From: Isoetes taiwanensis
Taxonomy: Eukaryota; Streptophyta; Lycopodiopsida; Isoetales; Isoetaceae
NCBI GenBank assembly: GCA_021234155.1
Contig: JAJEKV010000063.1
Coordinates: 838,947-902,946, forward strand
Direction: 5' to 3'
DNA: 64,000 nt
The position numbers and the translations under genes are program-made. Shown here one piece after another: positions 24,779-37,690 of this stretch (positions are counted from its first letter, which is position 1; each line of letters starts with the position of its first letter). The notes under the pieces are model-generated. The model saw nothing but the letters and a program-made list of their open reading frames with translations, did no database searches and was not told where the DNA came from.

Positions 24779-26453
24779 ATAATTATGAACATGACATAGA
24801 ATTGTCAAAAGGGCATATATTTTACTAGAGGGTCATGCCTGTGTTACCTTAGAAACATCACGGTTATCATATGTAGTTCTCCATTTTATCTTGAATACCT
24901 TGAATATCCGTGCAGTACATGCATGGGTGCCATATTGTGGCTTTTTCCTTACACTGATTTGTATCAAAGCTTTTGTGCCCTAAATATTACTTTATTTTTT
25001 ATGACCTAACACTGTTGTGACCTAATACAGCCACATTCCTCTTGGTTGCATTCTATCTGATGTGCCTCCATTCTTGCCATCGCCTCCGCTACAAAAGCAT
25101 TTGTCCTGCATTTGGAGTACTCAAATACTCAATAGATAAGAACATGGCTGGTTGCAAAAGGCTTTACTGCTTCGGTTGTCATACGATGCCGATTTCCAAA
25201 TAGGAAAACCCCAATGACCAAATGCTCTACAAAATTGTTGACGGAGTGTGCAAACGTCCAGCATAACAAGAAGACAAATACTGGATATGGAACAGTCAAG
25301 GGATAATCCCTTCAAGACAATCAGTTCGAAATGACAACTATGAATATCAGGTACTTTTTGTAACATTTAAATGAGCTTGGCAGATCTGCACAATATCTGG
25401 TTGATCTAGACACTTTACAATAATGGTGATAGCATTTTGCTTTACGATTTGGTTGTCTTCTACTGAATGCTAAATGGCTCTCATCCAGATCATGACAGAT
25501 AACTTACGAACGATCTTTTGCAAGATCTTAAACGTATTCAAATCAATTCTTGTGTTGCATTTTCATTTCTTGCTTTTACTAACCAAGGACAAAGGGTTAC
25601 AAAGGGTGATCGGCCATAAGCCGAGGGGACCCAATGTACCTTTTGGCCCTTGCTATGTTACCATTTTCATGCTAACATAGTATTGTTTGGCTGCAGGTAC
25701 GGATCCCCTCCTCCCTTTGTGATTCCTTTGTTCTGTTTATGTTGGTATTTGGCTGCAAGTGGATATGGAGCACTCAAGAAACTGTTGCAAAAAGTCTCAT
25801 CATGACAGGAAGCTATTTTTCCCTCTGCCCGATAGGAAGTTGTTCTTCCTTTTGTATGGTAAATGCTGTTATCATTTATGACATTTATGCCCATGTACTC
25901 GCTCTGCTGTAGCTTAAGTGAATTGAATCAATGAGTAGTCTGAATGAGCAGAGGCATATAGCTACCATGCTTTTTGAACTGTGGATTGGCTTATCCATAT
26001 ATCAAGATTTATTCATGTTATTCTAAAGCATCTAGGTTGATAAAAACAAATTATCATAGATGTATAATATGTAACAGACTACAATATGAATATCAAGACT
26101 AGTTCTTTGCTGGAGCAGTGCAAATAGTAAATTTGACCATTGGGTTAATACTACAATAGCTTCTAAAGGTTATAGATACAAGGGATACTTGAAATTGTTA
26201 TGGAAGACATAGATGTCTTATTTCTTGGTAATCCGACAGTTAAACAATGTGTATTGGCTACAGTTTGAAGTATTGATTTTTCTCGTATTTGCAAGATTAC
26301 AAAGTTTGATTCTCAAATATTATATAGGATAACATACTAAAGGAACACAAGTACCAAATTTGAATCCATTCAAATTTTTGGATTGATAATACAGTGGAAG
26401 GATTGACTGAAGCTGATGCTGACCTAGGATACTAGGTTGGGCCGGGTTTTTTT
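24779..26453. repeat. Segment duplication, copy B
   Basis: This is the near-identical partner of 22183-23694. It has an extra segment of about 146 bp (about 25962-26112) bounded by GCT at both ends, consistent with a microhomology deletion in copy A. The + strand LINE begins immediately after its terminal T-run at about 26454. Confidence 0.9.
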
Positions 26454-26455
26454 GT

Positions 26456-29400
26456 TTTTTTGAGGGATAAAAAATTGACTTTATTTACTTTAAAGGAATG
26501 GTACAAAGCCACGTGGCAGGGGTGTACCCATCTGCAAATCTGAGATGGAGATAGCTACATGGCTCCTTCTTGCACTATTCCCTTGTTCGTCCTAGTGTAA
26601 TCTTAGGTAGGTGCCCCAAATTTCAACCTTTACTTCTTCTTCAATGATGCATAGGAAATCCAGGCCATCAGGTTACTTGCATGGAACATCAACCATCTAA
26701 ACAATGGAAAGGTTGTGGAGATGGAAGATGTACTAACATCAGTAGACATGGCATTCTTCACAGAGACATGGGAACATGAGGAGAGTGGGCTTCCGGAAAT
26801 ACCAGGATTTGTAGTTGTGTGTTCCTTATGGAACAAGAAGGGCTGGCGAAGAAGAGGGTATGGAGGGGTTGCATGTTATGTCAGAACTGAAATGGTGCAT
26901 TTAGTTAAAGTTATAAAAAAGAGGGACACAAAGCAGTACATATGGGTGGAGGTCCCAGGGCGGGACGGCCAGAGAATATTTATCGCAGGATGCTATTTCC
27001 CACCGTTGCAGAAAAGCACATATCAAAAATACAACTTGGATTTTGAAGATCCCTTCCAGCAGTTGGAGCTTGATAGTATGGAGTTGATGGAGTCGGGGGA
27101 GGTGGTCCTTGTAGGGGATTTTAATGGCAGAACGGCAGGAAAACAGGCAGCCTTGGCAAGCAACGAAGGTGAACCGGTGTGGATAGATCAATTAGATGAC
27201 AATGAGCTAAGCATAGCAGGCTGGAAACGTAACACACTGGACCGAGACAAATGGCCTACCGCAATGGGAAACTATTTGTTGAATATGTGTGGAGGCTTAA
27301 ACTTAGTGATCTACAATGGGATAAGAAATTTTCCAGGCACTGAGCGTTGCACATGCAAAGGCAAAAGCATAGTCGATTATCTCATTGCATCGGAGAACTT
27401 TTTGGAGCAAGTTACACATTTTCAAATATTGGACACTAGAAATGAATCAGATCATGTACCTCTTATAGCACACATTGCAGTCACTGGAAAAACACACTAC
27501 CAGGCGCATGTTAGCATTGACCGCATTCATATTAATCCAAGGAAAAAAGATAAATATCACAAATATTACGAGGAAAGTGTAGAAAAGATAGACTGGCCAA
27601 GTGGGGCTGCCATGATGAGCGAGGTTATGACCTCCTTGGTGCTCGATGCTGCAAAGAAATGCTTTAACTCAGGGAGAAGAAGGAAGGGCCTATTTTACAA
27701 TGGGTGGTTTGATGAAGAATGCAAGCTGAAAAGGGCACAATATAAGAGGGCATATGGGCAAGTTAGGCTGCGGCTAATCAAAGAGTATAAGACTCTAGTC
27801 AGGCGCAAGAAAAGAGTATTTATAGACCTTAAGCAAAAAGAGCTGGTCACAAAGCTACTAACAGACCCAAATCAATTCTGGAAGAGGATGAAATACAAGC
27901 AGCAAAATAATACACAACTATCACTGGAGGATCTTGTAGGCCAAGTAAAGAAGCTTTACCACATTGACGATGTTGTTGATCAGGAACAAGTGTGCAAATC
28001 TGAATTAACTCTCTCGATAGATGATGTATATGATGGCTTGGCAAAACTTGCAAATGGGAAAGCAGCTGATAGCTTGGGCATGGTGGCTGAAATGCTTAAA
28101 TGGGCAGGAGAGGGGCTAGTTGGAAAAATAACAGAAATGCTAAATGCTGCAATGCAAGAGGGGCTCCCACTGGCATGGCAAATCAACCGGGTGGTCCCAA
28201 TTCATAAGGCAGGGGATGCGCGCGACCCGAATAACTATCGGATGATCATGGTGAGCAATTTATTTGCAAAGCTTTTTGCTACTATTCTTGAGCATAAGAT
28301 CAGCACATGGGCTGAGTTACATGAGGTACGGGCCAAGGGACAAGCGGGTTTTAGACCCAATAAATGTACCATTGACCACTTGGTCACATTCAGAGCTATG
28401 ATAGACACAGTCAAGGGGACTAGAAAGCCATTGTTTGCAGGATTTGTGGACTTCTCTAAGGCATTTGATATGGTGCCTAGAGGAAATTTGTGGGAGAGTC
28501 TGGAGAGAATTAATGTGCCTATGCACCTGAGAGATGTTGTGCGGGTACTATATGAAAAGGTGCTAGTGAAACTGTCCTTTCCATAAGCAAGGGTGTCCTC
28601 TTTCACCTACGCTTTTTGGCATCTTTATTGATGACTTGGAAAACTGGATTATTGCTCAGGGTGGGGGCTGTACCCAACTTGCAGGATATGCTATCCTTCT
28701 GTTGCTATATGCAGATGACATCGTCTTACTGGCCAGGAGCAGGGGAGATATGCAGAAACAGTTAGATACATTAGGGAGCTTTTGCGACAAAAAGGGTATG
28801 AAGGTGAACTTGGGGAAAACCAAAGTTATGATATTTGGAACAAACCTGGATGAGAATTATGCATTCACATACAAAGGGGAGCCAATGGAGATCACAGATT
28901 CATACAAATATTTAGGGCTAATGGTAGATAAGCACTTCCGGTGGAACCGCACAGTAGAGCAGAGAGTTAATGGAGGCATCAAGGCATTATTTGCCATGCA
29001 AAAGCAGTGTTTGAGGAATGAAATCTGGAACTTTGGTCTTAAGAGAACTTTTTTTAAAACACTAGTGCAGTCGGTAGTATTGCATGGGTGTGAAGTCTGG
29101 GGGCCCGGACTCTCGCTGAAGCTGTGGCAGAAAATCGAAAGGGTGCAGAAAAAATTCATATTTCATGAGCTTGGGGTCAAAATGCAAACACCGTATGATA
29201 TGGTCTTAGCAGAATGTGGGCTGATGCGTTTGGAATGTGAGGCTATATGCCATTACTTGACATATTTGAGCCGGATGGGGGGCTTGGACGAAGGAAGCTA
29301 CCCAAGACTAGCTCTAAAAGCAACAATGGATAAAGGCTGGTATGCGGATGGGATGATCTGGCTGCAAAAATGGGGCATTCCGATCCAGGAGCTAGCAAAT

Positions 29401-29980
29401 AACAAAAAATGGATTCGGGACTGGGTACAGGAAAAGGTACAAACAAAAATGTGGCATGCACCTGGCACCAAAATGGCACACTATCGAGAAGAAATGAATC
29501 CAATGCTGCTGGAAGCGAAATATCGGCATGAGAATATATCCTTGGTCAAGAGACAGGCTATTAGCAGGATGCGCCTCAGTGCTCACCATTTGGGTGTAGA
29601 GGTAGGCAGATGGTATAACGTACAGCGAGAGTATCGGACCTGCAGGGCATGTGGCTCAGATGAGGTAGAGGCGTAATAATGGTATGTCCAGCTTACCAGA
29701 CGCTGAGAGATAGATTCAATGTTCAACCATCTAGCTTGCAACAATTTTTCGATATGCCGGGCACCATAGTTGGCAGCTTCCTATTGGACTTGATGGAGCT
29801 ACGGGAAGTAGCAATCAAATATGTTATCGAATCTAGTGGAGATGAGATGGTAGAGAGCGATGGCGAGGTACTCGATGACGAGTTCTTGCCGGATGATGAT
29901 ATATTTTACTAGTGATTTCTGTATTCGGTCTTATGGACCTGATGGTCTGAAAAGACAAAATAATACAATTCACTTCACTT
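26456..29980 (+). mobile_element. LINE retrotransposon (EN-RT lineage 1)
   Basis: One element covers an endonuclease, reverse transcriptase and C-terminal zinc-finger region, ending near AAAATAATACAATTCACTTC. The 5' end appears truncated, since the ORF1 part seen in the relative at 7.8 kb is missing. It sits directly after the T-run of duplication copy B, so it inserted into or beside that segment. A second LINE of opposite orientation begins within about 20 bp of its 3' end. Confidence 0.85.
26673..29912 (+). pseudogene. LINE ORF2: AP endonuclease, reverse transcriptase, zinc-finger tail
   Basis: The start LLAWNINHL (26673) opens the endonuclease, with FFTETWE, LVGDFNGRT and SDHVPL as its active-site landmarks. 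The RT includes RMIMVSNLFAKLF, KGQAGFRPNKCTIDHL and FVDFSKAFDMVPR. At about 28584 the frame is lost between VKLSFP and QGCPLSPTLFG. The second frame (28591-29676) contains the catalytic LLLYADDIVLLARS, HGCEVWGPG and an RT-thumb/connection region. CRACGSDEVEA ends it, and the partner MVCPAY motif is in another frame (29679-29912). The element therefore carries one frameshift in the RT and one in the zinc knuckle. The active-site residues are intact, so the copy is fairly young. Confidence 0.85.
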
Positions 29981-30091
29981 CACTCTCGAAGACTAGCCTG
30001 AATTTTTTCAGCCTTGCAAGTACTATATGTAGAAGCTGATATGGTGATATGTCTGCTTGATTCTCATCAAAGACCAAGGCATTTCTCCTTT

Positions 30092-33000
30092 TCATATTGA
30101 CCAGATTGTCCAGGCCCTAGCTATATGAAAGGCCACCTTCTTCATGGTGCACCATTCTAGGGGGAGGATACCCAACAACATTTCCTTGATACCTAGTGGG
30201 TATTCAAAGCTATCCAGACTCCATGCCCATACTACTTGCAGCTTCTCACACTCCACCAGACAATGTTCTATGGATTCCTGTTCGGCCTCACACATGGGGC
30301 ATACTGATCTGACGTTGTTGTCCCATTTTGCGACTAGTTGATTGACCCTTGGAACCCTGTGTATCACTTGCCAGAGGAAAACATTTATCCGTGGGGGTAG
30401 ATATTTCTGCCACGCATCTCTCCATATGTTTTTAAGGTTTTCCTCCGTGACAACTATATCCCATTTTGTAGGTATTGGAAGTAAACCCTTAGTCCTCAGG
30501 CTTCTGTAACTTGATTTCACAAACTTGTTTGGCAAAATCGCAGGGTGCAAAACCCATGGATTTTGATCTCCTGTAGTTATAGTGTTTGGGAGTACTGTGG
30601 CCACACATTCCCATATTATTTTATCTGTGTCCTTTAAGGCAAAGCGTACCTGAAATTCTGCCCAACTGACTAATTGTTCTCCCTTGTACTATTGAGAGCA
30701 AGAATCTATTCCACAAATTTTCCACCTCTTTACGATCCTTGCATCAGCCACCATACCTAAGGGGCCCTGTTTATTGTGCAGTACCACTGGTACCCACCAT
30801 GGAGGGGAAGTCTCTGCTTCGAATTTGTTGATGTCAAGCGTAAATAGCTTTTTTATGATTTGCCAAGCCGAAATTAATCCCTTCAGGAATGGAGAAGCTT
30901 CTCTACATGGCTTAAGATAAAAAAGAGTGACCATGGGAGTGAGACTTTGACGGAGGGCTTACTATGCCTACATAACGCTAATAGAGCCTGATTGATGAGG
31001 TGCATACCTAGAGACTTCACCTCTTTCTGTATGATCATCCATATGAATTTGGCTATTAATACTTTGCTCTGCAATGATATGTCGACCATTCCAATTCCTC
31101 CTTCTGCCTTATCTCTCTTGCACTTCCACCAAGCGATTTTGACCACTGCCCCTTCTTCATTCTCTCCCCATACAAAGTTGCGGATTAGTCCTTCTAATTC
31201 CTGTGCCTTTCTCCTTTGGGGCTAGTAAAATTGATGACGTGTAGACATGAGTATTGCTTAACACATGTTTTGCCACAGTAATTCGACCTGCAAGTGATAA
31301 CTTTGCCACCTTCCACCAATTTAAGTGTTTCTGAAGGCCTAGGAGTATTTCATCCCATATTTGTGCATTAGCGATATTAATGCCCACTGGAACTCCTAAT
31401 AGGCTGGAATGCTCACCATTTTCCATGGTAGGATTGTCAAGCATGTGGGATGCGGTTCTTCCAAAGGCCATTGTACTGCGCATTTTTTCCAGTTTATGAG
31501 ACATCCTGAAGCTATTGAGAAGGAGGCTAGTAATTTGTCTGCACTTGACAAGTTATCTTCCTCTGCCTCTATGAATAGAAATGTGTCGTCTGCGTATTGG
31601 TTACATATTTGTTGAGAGTCATCCAGCATTTCTAGTCCCTGAATCATACCGTCTGCAGAGGCTTGCACGAATATTTGTGAGAGTGCTTCTGCTGCGATAT
31701 TGAAGAGGAATGGGGCTAAGGGGCACCCTTGCCTGATGCCCCTCTTTATGTCAAATATTGGAGAGGGTTCACCTTGGAATAGGACTGAGGCTCGAGCAGA
31801 TCGCAGAAGTTTCATGACGCCTTCTGTAAAAATATTTCCACAACAGCTTGAGCATCATTTTATGCAGAAAACTCCATCTGATACTGTCATAAGCTTTGGT
31901 AAAGTCTAGCTTTAAATAGGCCACCTTTTGTCTTGTTTTTCTAGCCCAGTACAAACCTTCGAATGCTGCTGCGATATTGCTCAAGATACTCCTGCCCGGC
32001 AGAAAGCCGGATTGGGCTTGTGAGATGCCTTCTGCTAGAATTGGCTTAATCTTCCCTGCCATAGCCCTAGCTATGATTTTATAGAAAGGAGATAAAAGTG
32101 TGATGGGCCTCCAATCATTGATTGTGCTTGGCTCCTTACTCTTGGGAACCAACATCCTGTGTTCAATCTTGGATTTATATTTTCAGCTTGCATAAAGTCT
32201 GTGTATGTAGAGAAGATATCATCCTTGACCCATTCCCAATTGCGTTGATAGAATTCTATGGGAATTCCATCCATACCCGGACATTTATTTTTAGCTAGTA
32301 AAAAGGTGGCCTTTTGAAGGTCCTCAACAGAGAGGGGAAGATTTAATATGTCTTGCTGGCTAGAGTTCATTATAGGTGAGACTTTTGAAACCACCAGCTC
32401 TTCGAAGGTCTCTTGAAATGGTAAGTTGTGTTCTCCAAAGAAAGCATTAAAATGGTTATATAGATACCTTTTTAGATCTCCTGGGGATTTGAGAATCGAG
32501 CCGTCATTTTGAGTGATGGATGATAGTGTGGAAGATCTCTTCTTCTCTTTGGTTGTCTTGAAGAAGAACTTTGTGCATTTATCAGCTTCTTTTAGCCACA
32601 TCAATCCTGCTTTACATCTGTTTTCAGCTATCTTGACCTCTTCTAGTGTCTTTATCTGTTCTATTATCCTATTCTCCTCCATCCCATCATTGGGGCCCAA
32701 TGCTCTAAGTGAGAGGAGTTGACCATAAAGAAAATCCAGTTCTTCCCTTTCTTTTTGCACTTTAGCTCTACCCCAACTTTTGGCATAATTTTTTATATTT
32801 GAAAGAGCTGTTATCATAGTTTCCATACCAGATCCCATTCTAAAAGCTGATTGCCATATACTTTTGCAGGTCTCCACAAAATCTGGGTCTTTCAAGTATC
32901 TGGTATTTAATTTGAATACTGTTTTAGAAGTTCTAAACTGATACTTCTTAGTAGATATCACTTGTGGATTATGATTGGATATAGCATTCTTTAATTGGTC

Positions 33001-33585
33001 ATTCATATAGCATCTATCATGTCTTGCATATGTCCTCCCTGTTCCCAGCCATCCATTACACCATGTAAATTTACACCACTGAAGTTTCTCAAATCCGTGT
33101 ACAATTTCTGAAGACACCCCTTGTCTATCCTCAGCTGCCTCCACCATATTGAAATCCCCTGCCATAAGCCACGCTACCTGACTTCCAAAGCTTTTCAATC
33201 TATGACTGAGAGTGGCCCATAAGGCACCTCTACCCCTGGGGTTGTTATGGGCATAAATATTCACCACTCCCCATATTCTACCTTCATGTTGCCATAGAAT
33301 TATAGCCCATCTACCAAACCTGTCTACCTGTGAATCACATACTTTTACGTCCTTCTTCCAGGCGATCAGAGTGCCTGCACTAGAGGTATCTTTTACTGCA
33401 GCGATACCCACGTATTCTTTACCTATTGTGTTGAACAATGTGTGTATCTCCCCCTGTTTACACTTATGCTCCTGCAGGCATATTATGTTTGGATTTATCT
33501 TCTTGACTGCATTTGATAATCTGCTTTTCTTGTATTCCGAGGATTTTACTCCCCTGATATTCCAGCTAAGGATCTTATAATTCAT
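30092..33585 (-). pseudogene. LINE ORF2: endonuclease, reverse transcriptase, zf-RVT
   Basis: The start ATG (33585) lies in ATGA with the ORF1 stop. The endonuclease (ILSWNIRGVKSSEYKKS, IICLQEHK, LMAGDFNM) is followed by a linker and the RT. GMDGIPIEFYQRNWEW, QSGFLPGRSILSNIA and KLDFTKAYDSIRW lie before about 31870. A frame change then leads to GIRQGCPLAPFLFNIAAEA and the catalytic NQYADDTFLF (about 31590). After more shifts come LSLAGRITVAKHVLSNTHV, GGIGMVDISL and the terminal zinc-binding domain FLWQVIHRVPRVNQL..CPMCEAEQESIEHCLVEC (about 30240-30380). At least four frame changes make it inactive. The spread of motifs shows an essentially complete ORF2. Confidence 0.85.
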
Positions 33586-35628
33586 GGGGCAATGTTTGGA
33601 GACCCTTTCTTCCTTTTCATATTACCCGTCCCATCTGTATCGATTACTTCTGCCTTTTTATTTTTTTCCCCTGTTACACTAGGCGGGTCCTCGTCCACCC
33701 CGTTCTCCTCTTCCATTGGAAGGTCTGCCCACATATTTTTGTGTGATGGGAGGGCACTCTCTATAGCAGCCAACTCACCACATACTACCATTTCTCCTCG
33801 ATTTCCTTTCACCTTATCTGGCATTGCCTCCTCTGAAATCATTACTTCTTTAATGTATTGAGAGAAAGGATTGTTTACCTCAGTGACAAAATGGATGCTG
33901 AGAGACATCTGAGGAGGGGACTTTGGGCGAGGCCCTCCACTCTTTCGAGCGATATTTCTGGTTCTCCCTTTTTGCCTGGCGCCTCCCACTTCCCAAGTTT
34001 GGCCTTCTGTTTTTGACAAGCCCTCTACAGTTGTAGAGATGATGGGCTCCAAAATAGGTCTCATGGTTGGAGATGCCACGTTGCTAGTGTTAGGTGTTTC
34101 TACTCCCCGACTTGGAGCACCTGGGGTGGTTGTTGCAGGAGTAATGGGGTGGCTCTTTGGGATCCCAGCACTTGTGGGGGGATGTTTGGGATTATCGCTC
34201 TGTGCTTGATGTTGAGGGCTTATCTCTTCCTTTGAACTTGCCTGAGGGTTCTCTTCCAGCCCTTCAATTTTTAGATCTGGGAACATTCTGTATATTTCCC
34301 ACTTGTTGGTCAATTTCAAAGGAAATTTGAAAGAGCAATTGCCACTCTTAACTATCACTCCTTTGGGTATGCTCGCCTTTGCTGGAATGGCTACACAAAT
34401 CCTTGGCCCTCTGGCTATGGAGTGTGAGATGTAAGCACCTATTGTGTTAGCAATGACCTTTAAAAACTCAGGTATCAGCATGTCTGGAGGTAGGTGTTCA
34501 ATCTCCAGCCAGCATGGGATTTTGATTGCTGACATTTGATGGGGGGAGAATCCAGGAGAATAGTATTGATATAAGATATATTCCCCCATAAAGGTGTCCG
34601 CTGCGCGAGCAACCATCTTATCTACCGCGTCTTCAATTTGGAATAAGATGAGGAAGAAGTTGCCACCTAGTGCCTTTAAAGATTCGTGCTGAGGCAAACC
34701 TAACCTTTTCAAGTGAGTTGACAACCAAAATTCTAGTTTTCGGAAGTCCAGGAATCCTCCTGTAAAGAATCCAATAACTGCTCGTGATACCAAGTTCTCC
34801 ACCACTTTTACATGCGTACCATGATCTATCTCTGCTTTTGGAAAGTTATCCTCCACATCTACTTCCATGTTCCCAACACTTTCCATTCCATTTTTTTCAG
34901 GATGGCCTTTATTTAGTTTGCCCAGATCTTGGGCAAAACCTGCTTCTACTATTTTAAGTGCTGCATCTACTCTCAAACTCCTGGTTGTCTCTGCTGGCAC
35001 ATTATTCTTTATCCACTCTGAAAACCTAGGCTTGTTAACCCTTGCTATAGCGTCGTTGTTTTTCCAAGCCTCCCTTGCATTGCTCCTAGCAGCGCCACTC
35101 GCTGAGTCAAGATTTGCAGTATTGTTATGCTTTTATGATGCTCTCTGTACTCCATTTCTCTTCCATTATAACGCCTCCCAATCCTATGGATTTGTGCTTC
35201 ATCCCTGCTAGTTTTTCATTTTCTTCCAACTCTTTCTCGTTTGCTTCTGTTTCTGCTTCTTCCATATGTGAAGCTTCCATGGATGCTTCTTCCATATGTG
35301 AAACTTCCATTGGTGACACTGATCTGCAAGGCTGTGTGAATTTTTTCTGCCCTCCTGCACTATCTCTTACCCCTGGCCCTAACATTGCAGTTTTCAATTT
35401 TCGGATAGCACCGATGGCACTCACACTTGCCTTAGAGGCCAGATCTTCCTCTGCTGATACCTTACCTACTCCATTGCCCTTTGGGGAATGATTATTACTA
35501 TGTGAAGCAGGGGCGGCTGCAAATGGGCCTGGATTCTTATCTGATAAGCTAAGGAAATGGTTTACCTCATGCTGGGCAAAAGCCCCAATTTTTGAGACCG
35601 ATTTGTTGGAGGCCCCATCGGCTGGCAT
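33582..35628 (-). pseudogene. LINE ORF1 (DUF4283-type RNA-binding protein)
   Basis: The N-terminal part (35628-35125) is a low-complexity, Ser/Glu-rich run with a doubled SHMEEASMEA unit. The remainder, in a neighbouring frame from about 35130, runs unbroken to the stop at 33582, so a single frameshift near 35125 separates them. The second part reads NKPRFSEWIKNNVP, then the DUF4283 region (VVENLVSRAVIGFFTGG..HESLKALGGNFFLILF..IKIPCWLEIEHLPPD). A Pro/Ser/Thr-rich tail follows. These proteins bind the element RNA in a ribonucleoprotein. The stop codon overlaps the ORF2 start as ATGA. Confidence 0.8.
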
Positions 35629-35820
35629 TTTGCAGACCCCTGGAGTCTGCCGGATTGCTGTGGTCTAGCCTAAACTGCCGCTGGCAGGGCGAATCGGGGG
35701 CCCTGGGTCCCCGTTGTGCTTACCTGGGTCGGACCCAGGCCGACTTCCGACAGTCGCCTCGGTTTCGCGCCTTCGTCCATTCTTCGTCCCCGTTGTGCTT
35801 ACCTCTTTTTAGTAGTGGTT

Positions 35821-36579
35821 CAAATCAGTTTTTCCTAAAGAATGAAGCTCCATATGATAGAATTAATCTCTTTTCTTCAATATAATAAGGCCTAGGCTAT
35901 AGGCTGGCTATTGCTCCAAAATTATGCATCGTGATTGGTTGGTATTTTTGGTTCGCGCTATATTTATGTCATTTATGCTATTGTCTTTATAGCATTTCAT
36001 TTACTTAGGGTCTTCTCTCTTCATTTGTACTCATGTTCCATGTTGACTTAGATTTTTGAGTTATCCCTATGCATGTACAAGCGACTTGGCTCCCAGTGGT
36101 CATGAAGACTAGCCCAGTTAGTGATCGAGGGTAAATGAGGCCGAGGCTAAAGGAGCAATTCAAAATAGGGTAAGCTAGATGTGATCTTGTGGCAAATGAA
36201 TGTGAACTAGGAGTTCAGAATTGTTTTTGTTATAACATTTTTTATTGTGATATTTATAAGGGACTAATGAGTGTTTTTTGTTCTCTGTATTTGATTGTAA
36301 TAGAAATAACTAGTCTCGACAAAAGTTTAGGCTGGATCTTGAGTTGCCAAGAGGGTGAACTCGACAAGCATGTCATATAAGAGAACAAATAGCCTAGTAT
36401 TGAATTGAATTGGATTTACCCGAGTACGACGGAGCAGATAATACTAGTATGGCTTATAGCATTGTTCAGTATGTCACGTGCTATAAGAATAGAATAGAAT
36501 AGAATAGAATAGAATATGATTTTATCGTCCACGGAGACCAACTGGCCTATGGTACCCAAGTACAAAGAGAGAGCAGTGC
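35821..36579. other. Non-coding stretch with GAATA microsatellite
   Basis: Nothing coding is recognised. A run of about six GAATA units lies at 36486-36517. Confidence 0.6.
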
Positions 36580-37348
36580 GTATTACTACCGTGGATTAAA
36601 AACCCCGCCCGAAGGGTTTTCTGGGAAAACCTTAGTAGCAATAAGGATCTTGACATCTTGCCTGATTATATACATAATCACAAGAATGCAATTTGAGGTT
36701 AATGTCGGACGAGGGGCATAACGAGTCCGCGTATCCATTACCTCCTGAGGTAACATCCCAACAAGCCTACAGAGGTCGCGTGCTCGATAGCTCATGCGAG
36801 GGCACGATGGGGCACAACTAACCGAGCATCTTGAGCCCGATATGCTCGTGACAGCCGGGGTGGCTGGAGGGAGTGACTTTCATCCTCAATGGCGCCTGCT
36901 GGCGGCACTTACGGACTCTACCCTCACGCGGCTCCCTAATCCACCTCCCCATCCTCAATGCGGAGGTGGTGTGCACCCGCTTGAATGGAAGCAATCACCC
37001 TGCGCTTTTTCATGGGTAGATGGGTGCGCAGGTAGTGGTCTGGGCCCCTCGTGAGCATGGGATTAACCTGCTATCGATAATTTGCCACCTTGACATGTGA
37101 CAGGGCCTCTGCATCCCAAAGCTTGGCCATGAAGCAAGCATCCAAGTACTGCTTCAAGGCAGCGCGTTCCTTCGGTGTATGCACTGGTCCACATCTGTGT
37201 GCCTGCACATTCCATCGCGAGAACCACGCGGGCCCATCGCCACTGCCAAAGCAAGGTTGGGCAGCCGGGCTTCATCCATAGCCACCACCTTCTGGAAGTA
37301 AATAATATGACGTTCCAGCGCAGCCCTCTGTAATAAGCATGGTTTCAT
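36580..37348 (-). pseudogene. LINE C-terminal fragment
   Basis: On - the frame reads, with stops and shifts, AALERHIIYFQKVVAMDEARLP, then QYLDACFMAKLWDAEALSH, NPMLTRGPDHYLRTHLP and KKRRVIASIQAGAHHLRIEDG. This layout matches the post-RT part of the lineage-1 LINE at 29240-29620 (YLTYLSRMGG.., NPMLLEA.., KRQAISRMRLSAHHLGVEVG). Only the tail is present, as is usual for 5'-truncated LINE copies. Confidence 0.7.
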
Positions 37349-37558
37349 TAATTAGAGAAATTTCGTTTTCTCGTTTGACAACGAAATAGGTTGTGGTCAC
37401 CCCGGGGATGGTAAGAAATGATACCTCTCTACCAAAACAAAGCCTCAATAATCCTAAGTTCAGCTTGAAAAAATAACACGCGCCATAATTTGATACCAGG
37501 CATGTAGCCCAAAGCTGTCATGACAGTAACCGAGGGGTTTGAGCATCATCACGAGTGG

Positions 37559-37588
37559 TCGTAAGGATCGCCATTGCGATTCTTGCGA
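37559..37588. repeat. GATCGC-type palindrome
   Basis: Arms TCGTAAGGATCGC and GCGATTCTTGCGA pair at 11 of 13 positions around a 4-nt loop. It lies downstream (3') of the methyltransferase-like gene. Confidence 0.65.
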
Positions 37589-37671
37589 GAACTAGTGAAG
37601 GCAGAATACAAGAAGCACATTGTGTGCATCGTGGTCAAATTACCATCTGGGGGTTGTATAACTGGTGTACA

Positions 37672-37690
37672 GAATCGCGACCGCGATCTC
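37672..37690. repeat. ATCGCG/CGCGAT palindrome
   Basis: GAATCGCGACCGCGATCTC is a near-perfect palindrome and belongs to the same family as the motifs at 40153 and 42005-42213. It lies about 170 bp beyond the stop of the methyltransferase-like gene. Confidence 0.7.

Larger units (their letters stand above)
30000..35820 (-). mobile_element. LINE retrotransposon (DUF4283-ORF1 lineage 2), near full length
   Basis: On - the order is a 5' UTR (about 35820-35629), ORF1, ORF2, and a 3' region reaching about 30000. In the 5' UTR the 16-bp motif AGGTAAGCACAACGGG occurs twice, 80 bp apart, as internal promoter repeats might. The length (about 5.8 kb) fits a complete plant L1-type element. Frame changes within ORF2 make it inactive. 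Confidence 0.85.
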
